The notes under the pieces were generated by a model, which was not told the DNA's origin, searched no databases, and saw only the letters and a list, made by a program, of their open reading frames with translations. From the NCBI GenBank assembly GCA_029204045.2, contig CM055066.1, positions 45,976,745-46,040,744 of the forward strand: a stretch of 64,000 bases of DNA, read 5' to 3'. The stretch comes from Tillandsia leiboldiana. Taxonomy: Eukaryota; Streptophyta; Magnoliopsida; Poales; Bromeliaceae. The position numbers and the translations under genes were made by a program. Shown here piece after piece: positions 1-10,700 of the stretch (its first letter is position 1; each line of letters starts with the position of its first letter).

Positions 1-1099
1 GATTCTCCACCCCGTGAGGAACAAGTGTTCATTAATGCGGATCGCCTAAGGCGTTTGAGAATCGTGAATGCATTGGTGAGAGGCATGTTAATATTGGGGC
101 TCTACGAGACCACTTCCCCGGAGTTTGGTATTTTGATTGAACAAGCAAACCTTCTTCAAGTATGCCGATTCCCAGAAATGCTTGGATATTGTCTGCATCG
201 CGTAAGGACTTTCTATACAAATGCACGGCACCTTCGAGAAAATGAAAAAAGGTCCGATGGAGTTTTACACGAATATCCAAGGCACACGGTTTAAAATTAC
301 TCCACAATTGATTGGCGAGGTTTTGGGAATGCAAGCCAGCAAGACAGGAGTGAACTACTTGAAAGGAAAGAGTTGACAAACATGATGTGGCAAAATGGTT
401 ATAAAGGGAATATGTTTGGAGGGAACTCAATCAACGGAGAAATCTGTCAAATCCAAAGAACTTCGTCTTGAGTACCGGTTCCTAAACTTCATCACATGTT
501 ACAATATCCTTCCAACATGCAGACGAAAGTCTTGAGATGGGATCGAACGCTCTTTTTGTATCTCTTAGGACATCCGTCAGAGGCAATGGGATTAAATATC
601 AACATTCCATACATTATTTGGAATAGAATGACAAGATACATGAGCATCCTCATCCCACAGAAAGAATCCCATTTCCATTGATTATAATGAGGATTTTAAA
701 GAAATTTCAGGTTGATATTAGTTCAACAACTTATCATCACTGTTTGGGCATGATCGATGAGTCCACCATTGTTAAGTCCCTTCATAAGTTGCCTCATGTC
801 ACTCCAATTCCTCCATGTGGAACGAAACCCAGTGTCGGCACTTCCGCATCACCTTCACAACCAACACCCGCACCAGCGGATGAAGCATCAGTCTCATCCA
901 TCTATAAAGAACAACAACGTTTATCCTTTGAGCAAGAAAAGATTACGAAGGAACAGAGAAAATTTCCGATGAGCTTGAAATCATTACAGCAGCTCAAATC
1001 ACTTTGACGAAGAAGGTCACGTCAATGCAAAAGTTAATGAAGAAAATGTTCTCAAAGATGGGTTGTACAAGCTCTGAGGACTCTGAGTCCGATGATTGA
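1..1099 (+). pseudogene. ORF3 remnant (envelope-position plant transposon protein)
   Basis: This is a decayed copy of the third ORF seen intact at 57943-59307. Matching stretches occur in order in shifting frames: a block like VKFDITPAVIG near 260-330, then CYNILP, LRWDRTLF, LGHPS and NINIPYIIW (about 495-630), then the ILKKFQVDIS region (about 690-720). A short acidic tail SEDSESDD ends in TGA at 1097-1099. Several frameshifts and stops break it. The 5' end is outside the window. I assign it to the family often labelled 'putative plant transposon protein', found between pol and the 3' LTR of Sireviruses. Its biochemical role is unknown. Confidence 0.75.
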
Positions 1100-1332
1100 T
1101 TCTTACTGATCATTTTTGTTGTGCAGGTTTCTCATTTTTTTTGTTTGGTTCTCAAAGGTTTTTGAACTTTAACCTCTCCTTATTATTTTTGTAATTTTGG
1201 CTACTTTAGTGACAAAAAGGGGGAGAGAGTATAAGAACAATTGGAACGTTGGTTTGAGAAAGTTATGAACTTTGAACTATGAAAGGTAAAGGTAAGTATC
1301 AAAGAGGTAAGTATCAAAGCAACTTTTGGTTT
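1..1332 (+). mobile_element. Sirevirus-like Copia element A, left arm
   Basis: This is the 3' internal part of a Copia element whose 5' LTR, gag and pol lie outside the window. It resumes at 11666 after the inserted element G1 and ends with the LTR at 12106-13350. The assignment rests on the ORF3 remnant, which resembles the intact ORF3 at 57943-59307, and on a purine-rich tract near 1211-1226 (ACAAAAAGGGGGAGAG) that matches the one after the intact ORF3 near 59443. The 1100-1332 stretch is AT-rich, non-coding 3' sequence. Confidence 0.8.
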
Positions 1333-1337
1333 TGTAT
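1333..1337. repeat. Target-site duplication of G1 (TGTAT)
   Basis: TGTAT directly precedes the first LTR base and recurs at 11666-11670 directly after the second LTR. This shows that 1338-11665 inserted as one unit into element A. Confidence 0.93.
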
Positions 1338-1667
1338 TGTAGGACCCCCGAACCCCATGTAGCATTTTTTCCGATGGATCCACTGTTAGAACACCTGTTG
1401 TTGGTGTATCTGGCCCATGGTGCATCAATGGGATGCCACAGATGGACCCTGTAAGGTTTTTTTTAGCTGTGTTGGCTTTTGGCTGGGTTTGCCGAAATTT
1501 TGAAAAAGAATTAGGCCAAATAGACGGCGGAAATGGATTCAGCACGGAAAAACGCTTGGAAATGGCTTTTTGTTTGCCAAATTCTGAGTCTGGATGCCCA
1601 AAAACGGACTCCCGAAAAATTTACCTGGATTTCTGGTGCATGGGGGAGCCGTGGACCGGCGGGGGTG

Positions 1668-2060
1668 CCACGTGGCAGGCCCGGATTGGCCGGCACACGC
1701 GGCCGGGTCCACGGAGCGCATGGGTTAGGACCGGGGTGCACCGCGGGGCGCGTGGACCGGGGGCGTGCCACGTGGCAGCGCCTGATTGGGCGGCTCAGGT
1801 GCGCTCGGTCCGCGGGAGCGTGCGGGGTGGCGTGGACCGGGGTGCGCCACGTGGCGGCACCCGGTTGGCGGGCGCATGCGCGCGCGGTCCACGCAGCGCG
1901 CGGGGCAGGTGGCCGTACGCGGGGCAGGCGCGGGCGACGTGGGCGTGCCACGTGGCGCCCGCTGATTCGCGGGCGCCACCTACCGCGTTGACGCGGGCAG
2001 GGACACGTGGCGCTCCCCGTGGCGGCTTGCACGGCTGCGGCGTGTACGGGGGACACGTGG
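1668..2060. promoter_or_regulatory. G-box / CCAAT-type array in G1 U3
   Basis: Six ACGT-core sites lie in under 400 bp: CCACGTGG at 1668, 1768, 1847 and 1948, and ACACGTGG at 2003 and 2053. The first two are followed about 10 bp later by ATTGG (1685, 1785), the reverse of a CCAAT box; the third has GTTGG. The same array recurs at 8098-8490 in the 3' LTR. CACGTG is the known target of plant bHLH and bZIP factors; regulation here is inferred. Confidence 0.7.
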
Positions 2061-2159
2061 CGGGCGCCGGCGCGGGTCGGACCAAGCAAGCGTCCGGCTG
2101 GATCCCGTGTGCGGGCTGGGCCGGGCCGGGCCGCACTGTGCGCGCCCGAAACCGGCCGG

Positions 2160-2250
2160 GCCGGGCTGCACTGTAGCCGCCCGAATTCGGGCTGGGCTGC
2201 ACTGTAGCCGCCCGAATCTGGGCTGGGCTGCACTGTAGCCGCCCGAATCT
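2160..2250 (+). repeat. Short tandem repeat in G1 U3
   Basis: Three units of about 30 bp carry GCACTGTAGCCGCCCGAAT followed by GGGCTGGG. The first contains the palindrome CCCGAATTCGGG. The corresponding region in the 3' LTR is about 8590-8680. It sits just upstream of the TATA-like box. Confidence 0.8.
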
Positions 2251-2290
2251 TGGGACAATTTCGGTATTTCTCCATTTGTTTTTTGGGGCC

Positions 2291-2298
2291 TTTAAATA
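2291..2298 (+). promoter_or_regulatory. TATA-like box, G1 5' LTR
   Basis: TTTAAATA follows GGGGCC and precedes a CT-rich leader (CTCTTTCTTCTCC), a usual plant core-promoter layout. The 3' LTR copy is at 8722-8729. Confidence 0.6.
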
Positions 2299-4344
2299 GC
2301 AGCCCGAGCCTCTTTCTTCTCCCCTTTTCTCCTCTTTTCGAGCCTCCTCTGCCCGAGCAACCTTAAGAAGATTTATTCATCTTCAAGCTCTGGATCCACC
2401 TGCAAAGTTTTGGGATTTTATGGGCACGCATCCCGAGGTTCTCTATTTTACGGCGCGGCGCGACGTGGTGGTTCCTGTGTTCTTCTTCGGCGCAGCAGCA
2501 GTGTTTTAGCTCCCCTGGTCTACTCCAACGATCTTTTCGAGCGATTTCTTCGCTGCTGGATTCGTAACAGGTGAGGCTACGATTTTGTGTTTCTCACACA
2601 TTTTCAGATTTCGCGTTTTTCGAGGAGTTTTCTCGTGCTCACTGGGACCCTTCTTGCTGTGAGATTTTGGTGAGGGCAGCACCTTCTCTTGAGGGGATCT
2701 TCGCGCACGAGTCTCGGATCAAGACGTGCTTATAGACTTTTTTTATCTACTCGACGCGAGGATCATCGTGGATTTTTCTTGGAATTTTTGGAGACCTCCC
2801 CGAAGGTATACACTTTTCCTTTTATCTGTACAAGAGGTTACAGTTGAATGGTTTTGGGATTGTGCGCACCGATACTGTAGAATTTGTAACTTGGCCTACG
2901 GTGCTCGGAATTGGACGTGCAGGTACCCGTTTCGAAACTATCAACGCGAGGATCGCTGTGGTATTTTTATCAGAATTTTTGGAGTTCGTTTTACAGGTGA
3001 AAATTTCGCAGTAAGTGGACTGTTCCCAGCAGATTTGTAAAACCTGGATTTTAATGGATTTAAAGTGTAACTGTAGCCTTATGTTGTACCCAGGAGGGAT
3101 TGTGGACTGTGCTGGACCTGTTGGATCTAGAGTGGTTATTTTCCTGGTTTTCTCAGCTGTACGACTCCGGACAGTTAGCGTCTTCAGGTGGGTGGCTTGC
3201 TTTCAAGATCTATGGACTGTACTCTAATTCTATTGATATAGAATCATGCATGATAGTGATTGGACTTGGGTAGCATGCTAGAGCGTAGGAATTGTTGATC
3301 CTTGTTTTATCTATCGATCTTGTGATCTCTTGCTTCCTACTATCATGTTAAATAATTGTTATATTGGAACCTGACCTAGCACCCCCGTCATATGTTGCAT
3401 GTGTAACCAGACCAGTAGAAAACCCTCACTTGGGCTAGGGTTATTTATGTTTAGACATCCACACTTTATGTCGCATTCCTGGACTTAGTGTTATCCTCGC
3501 CCGGGTAGTGGGCCGAGCGGTCGGGACTTCTCTATAGTGTGGGATGCTTTGCACTCGTGCTTGGGAGCAGAGTGGAGTCTGGTAGATGTAGTGGTTCGCT
3601 TGTCTGTATCGGGAACCGTTTGGGGTAAACGGTGGGACCCGAGAGATCTTGTTTTCCCCTGTTTGGGTCGTCGCCACTGTGTTAGTGGCAGTAGTTTACT
3701 AGTGTTAGCCGGACCTAGAACCCAGAACCCTTTTCGACATATACATGATTTTAGTCTACCAATGTTTTCTTCCAAACATCGAAGGGCCGCTGGAGTCTGT
3801 TCTTGTTTGATTGGACAAAGGCATCAGCCCTTCGGGGTTTGGGTAAAACACTTGTTTTCTAACTGTTTTTCTAAAAAGAACTAAAATCATTAAATATGGA
3901 TTTCTTCCAGATCAAATTAGTTTTCAATAACAAATGTCACCTTTTCCCGTAAATCTCCCCACTCGAAAGGATTCGAGTGGTCTGGGTTCTAGGGGTCGTT
4001 CCTCTGTCGGGACGAAAGCCACGGGGGCCGAGCCTGGAACCTGTTCTTGTTTGATAGGGTTGTAGGGGTAGGTCTCCCGGGACTTTCGGGCCCTGTTGGT
4101 GTCTTCTGCGAGTGGTGCTGTGATTATTGCTTTCCCGAACTATAAGGGATCGGGAACTTCGATAGTCGGAGCCTAGAGTCTGTTCTTGTTTGATAGGGTT
4201 CTTAGCGCCGGTCTATCGGGTTTCCGAACCCTTATGGTGTCGGTCTTTCTGGAGAGTTTAGTGTTCTGTTGTGGGAGCCGTCTGGTGGACGGTGGCCCCA
4301 GCTGTGTGACTTCCAGCTTGTGGTTGAGAGTTGGTGTTGTTGGT

Positions 4345-5235
4345 CGATCTTGTTGATCGTGGTTTGGACTATAGCCTGCATGAGCCATATTTGAGCTCGA
4401 CAGAGATACGCGGATACTTTCCTCGGTGGGGTCGCTCCCCTCGAGAGCCACTCCGGAGTTGGGCCTGTTACTTGCTATCGCGACTTGTCGACGCCGTCCC
4501 TCTGACTGGCCCGGTTGGCGGCAGTCACGGACACCCTACGGTAGACCCGTCCTGTTGAGGATATGCGGCAGTAGGTGGGCGCAGGTTTGACTGGACCCTT
4601 TGAGGCAGTCAGTTTAGATTTGGTGAGTTTACTGTGTGTGTTAGTAGATGCATCATGTTTCATCTGTTCCTTTTCTTGAGCATCTAGATAGAGGCATAGT
4701 AGCTGTTGAGTTACTTTTCCAGCCTTTCATTTCAGTTTTATATTGTTACTTTATGCCTCTAGTAGACTTAGTGGGCAGACCGTCGGGCTTGTTGGCGGCA
4801 CCCACTGAGAACTACTTGGGACGTAGTTCTCACACCCGTCGTGGTGTATTTTCCCACAGGGACTTCTACTCCGGTTCCTGCTGCTCCTGTTGCCGCTTCT
4901 TCTGATCGAGGTAAGGGAGTCGCGAGATAGTTCCCCACCAGTCGTCGTCCAGAGAGTAGATGTACCCTTATTACTTTTGAGAGTTCCTGTTGAGAGAACT
5001 TTGTAGTGAGGTATAGAGTTGTATTTATTTTCTTCTGCTCGAGTGACTTTTGTACTTTTGGTGAGGACTTGTGTTGTATATAGTTTTTATTTCTAGCAGT
5101 TTTACTTTCAGCTCTGATATCTGCATAGTATAGATGCTCTTTTGCAGGTTAGTCGCTTCGTCTATACGGGCTTCCCGTATGGGCGGCGGATCTGTTGGCG
5201 AGCCCGGGTCGCAGTTTCGACGCCGGGGCGTGACA
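4345..5235 (+). other. Conserved hairpin blocks, G1 5' LTR end
   Basis: Four blocks occur in order. (i) CGATC/GATCG stem at 4345-4359. (ii) Block 4421-4445 with GGGG/CCCC arms. (iii) AGTGGG...CCCACT, then the perfect stem GAGAACTAC (4807-4815) / GTAGTTCTC (4823-4831). (iv) ATACGGG (5164-5170) / CCCGTAT (5174-5180), followed by CCCGGGTCG pairing with CGAC-G-CCGGG at the LTR end. The same blocks recur in other Gypsy LTRs of this window. Confidence 0.7.
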
Positions 5236-5242
5236 GATTAGG

Positions 5243-5254
5243 TGGTATCAGAGC
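5243..5254 (+). other. G1 primer-binding site
   Basis: TGGTATCAGAGC lies 7 bp after the LTR. It matches the complement of the 3' end of plant initiator-Met tRNA, the usual primer for these elements. Confidence 0.92.
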
Positions 5255-5536
5255 CTAGGTTGTAGGTCATTGTGGACTTAGAAACCCTAGGCTTGTGGTT
5301 GGACATTAGGATGACTACGTGAGAGTCGTGACTGTTAGCGAGAGTCCTGATTGAGTTTGATACCTCTCCCAAGGGGTGGGATGAGTGATTGGCATGTTTA
5401 TTCTCCTAAGCGATTATGTTGGCTGCAGACAACATAATGCTAGGGAATGGATGACATGTCTTAGACTTTCGCTGGATTGGGTCGTGTATTGTTTGGTACT
5501 GTCCTGATGTTTCCTTGTGTGTTGTAGGTGGGCACG

Positions 5537-7046
5537 ATGCCTCCCCGACGCGGGGTGCAGACGCGTTCTCAGCCTTTTCCCTCCGATGAGCCTGGGCAGG
5601 AGGAGCCAGCACAGGGTCAGCAGAGTGAGGTGCAGGAGCTTCGGGCTCAGTTGGCCCAGTTGTCTGAGGCTTCTCAGCGCCAGGAGGAGGCTTCTCGGCG
5701 CCAGGAGGAGGCCTTTGGTCGGATGATGCTTCTTTTAGAGCAGAGGACGCAGCCTGTGGTAGCACCCCCTGTGTGTTCGCCTGTGCCTTCTTCGCCAGCT
5801 GTGGCGCCCCCTGTGGTCCCGTCAGCGCCGGCTATTCCTGTCGAGCCGGTTTCTAGCATACCACCCGCCTGGATCGATGGGACCTTTGACTTTGGCTGAG
5901 CAGAGTGCGGTGGTGGATCTGTTGATGAGGTTCCGCCGGTTTGATCCACCCCGTTTTTCTGGTATGAGTGCTGAGCCGTGGGAGGCAGAGTCTTGGATCA
6001 CGGCCATGGAGCGTCATTTTGAGAGTTTGTTCGTTGAGGATCGATTTCGAGTCTTTTTGGCTACACACTACTTGGAGGGCAACGCCGAGGCTTGGTGGCG
6101 GCGTGTGCGGCCTGCTGGTCCGCCTGGGACGCGGATTCTTCCCTGGGCGGAGTTCCGCAGACTTCTGTTAGGGGCCTTCTTTCCTGAGAGTGTTCGTCAG
6201 AGATTGGAGGAGCAGCTGAGAAATCTCCGCCAGGGAGATCGGCCCGTGAATGCATACATAGCCGAATTCAATCAGCTGTTGGCTAGTATGCCTCACGTGG
6301 CCAGGGACGAGTCTCACCGGATCTACATGTTTGAGCGGGGGCTGCGCCGGGATATTTATCAGCTTGTTCGCTCCCGCAGATTACAGACTTTGGAGGCATC
6401 AATGGAGCAGGCGTTATATGTTGAGTCTGGAGAGGCAGTGATGTCAGAGGTGGCTCTAGCCCCCGTAGTGATTCCTGGGGCGAAGCGCCCAGCACCGGGT
6501 GATGAGGGTCAGACGAGCGGGCAGGGACCTCCGAGACCTCCACGATCTCATCCTGAGGGTCGTGGGTTTCGTAGGCGCCGGAGATCTGGTGAGCCCCAGC
6601 AGCAGCAGCATCAGCGGTATCGGCAGCAGCGGCAGGAGCGGTGTGTCATCTGTGGCGGGCCTCATCCACCGTCGCAGTGTGATCAGAGACAGGGGCGGTG
6701 TTTCCTCTGTGGAGAGTTGGGACATTTCCGCGCAGCTTGCCCCCAGGCCATTTTGTCAGTGCGGCCGATTGCGACAGCACCCCCCTTGCCCATCCATGCA
6801 GCGGGAACCCCTCCGGCACACCAGCGGACAGAGTGGGCCACGACGTCGGGACAGACGGGACGGCGACCTGCAGCACCCAGTGGACAGGTTTATGCAGCCC
6901 TGTTGGAGGACACCCCGGCAGCGGATCGTGCTGCGGCAGGTATGATTTTATTTCAGTTAGCCGAGTTGAGCATTTTGTTACCACTGCATTCTTCTGCTTT
7001 ATTAGTTGAGTATCTGCATCGGCGTCCTTGCATGGGTTTGGGTTAG
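5537..7046 (+). pseudogene. gag: G1 gag, one frameshift
   Basis: The reading region starts at ATG 5537 (MPPRRG, the start shared with the other Gypsy gags here) and ends at TAG 7044-7046. An N-terminal Q/E-rich helical segment (AQLSEASQRQEEASRRQEE) precedes a Retrotrans_gag-type domain with FDPPRFSG, EPWEAESWI and WWRRVRP. Two cysteine motifs follow, CVICGGPHPPSQC and the CCHC knuckle CFLCGELGHFRAAC. One frame change near 5870-5900 splits it into two overlapping ORFs (5537-5899 and 5877-7046); the same point is uninterrupted in G4. After the knuckle the region reaches the start of the protease part (AAGMIL) and then diverges, so the protease is missing. It would package RNA as the capsid/nucleocapsid precursor if frame-corrected. 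Confidence 0.85.
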
Positions 7047-7756
7047 GAATTTCTGCTACATGTTTTAGCGATTGGATTCTTCCCTGTACCCTACGAGTAG
7101 AGGAGGGTCGCAGTGTATGATCAGTGCAGTTGAGACTTGGGACTTCACTTGCTGTTGTGACGATTCAAGGCAGCCCCAGGACTTGGATTGAGCACCCAGG
7201 TTGGGCTGATTGATGCGGTGCTGTGCTACGACTGATGATGGAATGAAAGCAGTTATCCTTCTGCGAGTTGGACTGGAGGAGTTCGTTTTCTCGGATTGTC
7301 GGCGTATCCTTCCAACAGCATGGGCTTCAGCGACTGTGGACAGACGCCACCTCGGGAGCAGACGTGATGTTAGGACTAGTGGTTATGTCCTTAGGAGTCT
7401 CGGTTAGTGATAGCTTTCTTTTGTGGCCACAGTAGGAACGACACCAACACTTCTCCCCCTTTTCTCACCTTGTACTGAAATTTACGAACAGGACGGAAAC
7501 TTCGAAAGATTGCTCCAGAAATGGAGACAGTGCCCGAACCTGTTCTTGTTTGATTGGGGCGAAGGCACTGATTTTTCGAAATTTTCGGACTTTTCGCTAA
7601 TTTCAGCTGTTTTCTAAATCGAGGGTTGGAGTTGATGACTTTCCTGCTGGTGGAGCCGTATCTTTCTTGTTAGTTTAGTGTTGCGTTCTTGGTTGTTTTG
7701 ATTGTTTTGTTTTTGTTGTGGCGTGTTTTTGTGTTTCGGGGATGAAACTTCCTTTT
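7047..7756 (+). other. G1 3' internal non-coding region
   Basis: No pol domain is recognisable. The stretch carries a further copy of CTGTTCTTGTTTGAT at 7540-7554 and ends in a GATGAAACTTCCTTTTAGTG segment resembling the sequence before the PPT of element H near 32310. Confidence 0.6.
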
Positions 7757-7768
7757 AGTGGGGGAGGA
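7757..7768 (+). other. G1 polypurine tract
   Basis: AGTGGGGGAGGA abuts the 3' LTR start TGTAGG and is the expected plus-strand primer site. Confidence 0.88.
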
Positions 7769-10700
7769 TGTAGGACCCCCGAACCCCATGCAGCATTTTT
7801 TCCGATGGATCCACTGTTAGAACACCTGTTGTTGGTGTATCTGGCCCATGGTGCATCAATGGGATGCCACAGATGGACCTTGTAAGGTTTTTTTTAGCTG
7901 TGTTGGCTTTCGGCTGGGTTTGCCGAAATTTTGAAAAAGAATTAGGCCAAATAGACGGCGGAAATGGATTCAGCACGGAAAAATGCTTGGAAATGGCTTT
8001 TTGTTTGCCAAATTCTGAGTCCGGATGCCCAAAAACGGACTCCCGGAAAATTTACTGGATTTCTGGTGCATGGGGGAGCCGTGGACCGGCGGGGGTGCCA
8101 CGTGGCAGGCCCGGATTGGCCGGCGCACGCGGCCGGGTCCACGGAGCGCATGGGTTAGGACCGGGGTGCACCGCGGGGCGCGTGGACCGGGGGCGTGCCA
8201 CGTGGCAGCGCCTGATTGGGCGGCTCAGGTGCGCTCGGTCCGCGGGAGCGTGCGGGGTGGCGTGGACCGGGGTGCGCCACGTGGCGGCACCCGGTTGGCG
8301 GGCGCATGCGCGCGCGGTCCACGCAGCGCGCGGGGCAGGTGGCCGTACGCGGGGCAGGCGCGGGCGACGTGGGCGTGCCACGTGGCGCCCGCTGATTCGC
8401 GGGCGCCACCTACCGCGTTGACGCGGGCAGGGACACGTGGCGCTCCCCGTGGCGGCTTGCACGGCTGCGGCGTGTACGGGGGACACGTGGCGGGCGCCGG
8501 CGCGGGTCGGACCAAGCAAGCGTCCGGCTGGATCCCGTGTGCGGGCTGGGCCGGGCCGGGCCGCACTGTGCGCGCCCGAAACCGGCCGGGCCGGGCTGCA
8601 CTGTAGCCGCCCGAATTCGGGCTGGGCCGCACTATAGCCGCCCGAATCTGGGCTGGGCTGCACTGTAGCCGCCCGAATCTTGGGACAATTTCGGTATTTC
8701 TCCATTTGTTTTTTTGGGGCCTTTAAATAGCAGCCCGAGCCTCTTTCTTCTCCCCTTTTCTCCTCTTTTCGAGCCTCCTCTGCCCGAGCAACCTTAAGAA
8801 GATTTCTTCATCTTCAAGCTCTGGATCCACCTGCAAAGTTTTGGGATTTTATGGGCAGGCATCCCGAGGTTCTCTATTTTACGGCGCGGCGCGACGTGGT
8901 GGTTCCTGTGTTCTTCTTCGGCGCAGCAGCAGTGTTTTAGCTCCCCTGGTCTACTCCGACGATCTTTTCGAGCGATTTCTTCGCTGCTGGATTCGTAACA
9001 GGTGAGGCTACGATTTTGTGTTTCTCACACATTTTCAGATTTCGCGTTTTTCGAGGAGTTTTCTCGTGCTCACTGGGACCCTTCTTGCTGTGAGATTTTG
9101 GTGAGGGCAGCACCTTCTCTTGAGGAGATCTTCGCGCACGAGTCTCGGATCAAGACGTGCTTATAGACTTTTTTCATCTACTCGACGCGAGGATCATCGT
9201 GGATTTTTCTTGGAATTTTTGGAGACCTCCCCGAAGGTATACACTTTTCCTTTTATCTGTACAAGAGGTTACAGTTGAATGGTTTTGGGATTGTGCGCAC
9301 CGATACTGTAGAATTTGTAACTTGGCCTACGGTGCTCAGAATTGGACGTGCAGGTACCCGTTTCGAAACTATCAACGCGAGGATCGCTGTGGTATTTTTA
9401 TCAGAATTTTTGGAGTTCGTTTTACAGGTGAAAATTTCGCAGTAAGTGGACTGTTCCCAGCAGATTTGTAAAACCTGGATTTTAATGGATTTAAAGTGTA
9501 ACTGTAGCCTTATGTTGTACCCAGGAGGGATTGTGGACTGTGCTGGACCTGTTGGATCTAGAGTGGTTATTTTCCTGGTTTTCTCAGCTGTACGACTCCG
9601 GACAGTTAGCGTCTTCAGGTGGGTGGCTTGCTTTCAAGATCTATGGACTGTACTCTAATTCTATTGATATAGAATCATGCATGATAGTGATTGGACTTGG
9701 GTAGCATGCTAGAGCGTAGGAATTGTTGATCCTTGTTTTATCTGTCGATCTTGTGATCTCTTGCTTCCTACTATCATGTTAAATAATTGTTATATTGGAA
9801 CCTGACCTAGCACCCCCGTCATATGTTGCATGTGTAACCAGACCAGTAGAAAACCCTCACTTGGGCTAGGGTTATTTATGTTTAGACATCCACACTTTAT
9901 GTCGCATTCCTGGACTTAGTGTTATCCTCGCCCGGGTAGTGGGCCGAGCGGTCGGGACTTCTCTATAGTGTGGGATGCTTTGCACTCGTGCTTGGGAGCA
10001 GAGTGGAGTCTGGTAGATGTAGTGGTTCGCTTGTCTGTATCGGGAACCGTTTGGGGTAAACGGTGGACCCGAGAGATCTTGTTTTCCCCTGTTTGGGTCG
10101 TCGCCACTGTGTTAGTGGCAGTAGTTTACTAGTGTTAGCCGGACCTAGAACCCAGAACCCTTTTCGACATATACATGATTTTAGTCTACCAATGTTTTCT
10201 TCCAAACATCGAAGGGCCGCTGGAGTCTGTTCTTGTTTGATTGGACAAAGGCATCAGCCCTTCGGGGTTTGGGTAAAACACTTGTTTTCTAACTGTTTTT
10301 CTAAAAAGAACTAAAATCATTAAATATGGATTTCTTCCAGATCAAATTAGTTTTCAATAACAAATGTCACCTTTTCCCGTAAATCTCCCCACTCGAAAGG
10401 ATTCGAGTGGTCTGGGTTCTAGGGGTCCTTCCTCTGTCGGGACGAAAGCCACGGGGGCCGAGCCTGGAACCTGTTCTTGTTTGATAGGGTTGTAGGGGTA
10501 GGTCTCCCGGGACTTTCGGGCCCTGTTGGTGTCTTCTGCGAGTGGTACTGTGATTATTGCTTTCCCGAACTATAAGGGATCGGGAACTTCGATAGTCGGA
10601 GCCTAGAGTCTGTTCTTGTTTGATAGGGTTCTTAGCGCCGGTCTATCGGGTTTCCGAACCCTTATGGTGTCGGTCTTTCTGGAGAGTTTAGTGTTCTGTT

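Larger units (their letters stand above)
1338..5235 (+). repeat. G1 5' LTR (3898 bp)
   Basis: The boundaries are TG...CA, with the TSD on the left and the PBS 7 bp to the right. The U3 is very GC-rich, with G-box arrays (1668-2060) and a short tandem repeat before a TATA-like box at 2291-2298. Downstream come a CT-rich leader, the paired GAATTTTTGGAG blocks (2753-2984), three copies of CTGTTCTTGTTTGAT (3797, 4041, 4180) and the conserved hairpin blocks (4345-5235). Long ORFs in both strands of 1433-2275 are GC-composition artefacts. Confidence 0.93.

Noticed and set aside
1433..2275. Overlapping ORFs of 247 and 254 codons on opposite strands
   Set aside because: The GC-rich U3 lacks stop codons by composition; the same ORFs recur in the 3' LTR.
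5243..5254. tRNA gene suggested by the Met-tRNA-like sequence
   Set aside because: Only the 12-nt primer-binding site is present; no cloverleaf follows here or at the other PBSs.
5870..5900. Programmed frameshift in G1 gag
   Set aside because: The equivalent place is uninterrupted in G4 and no slippery site or downstream structure was evident; a simple indel is more likely.
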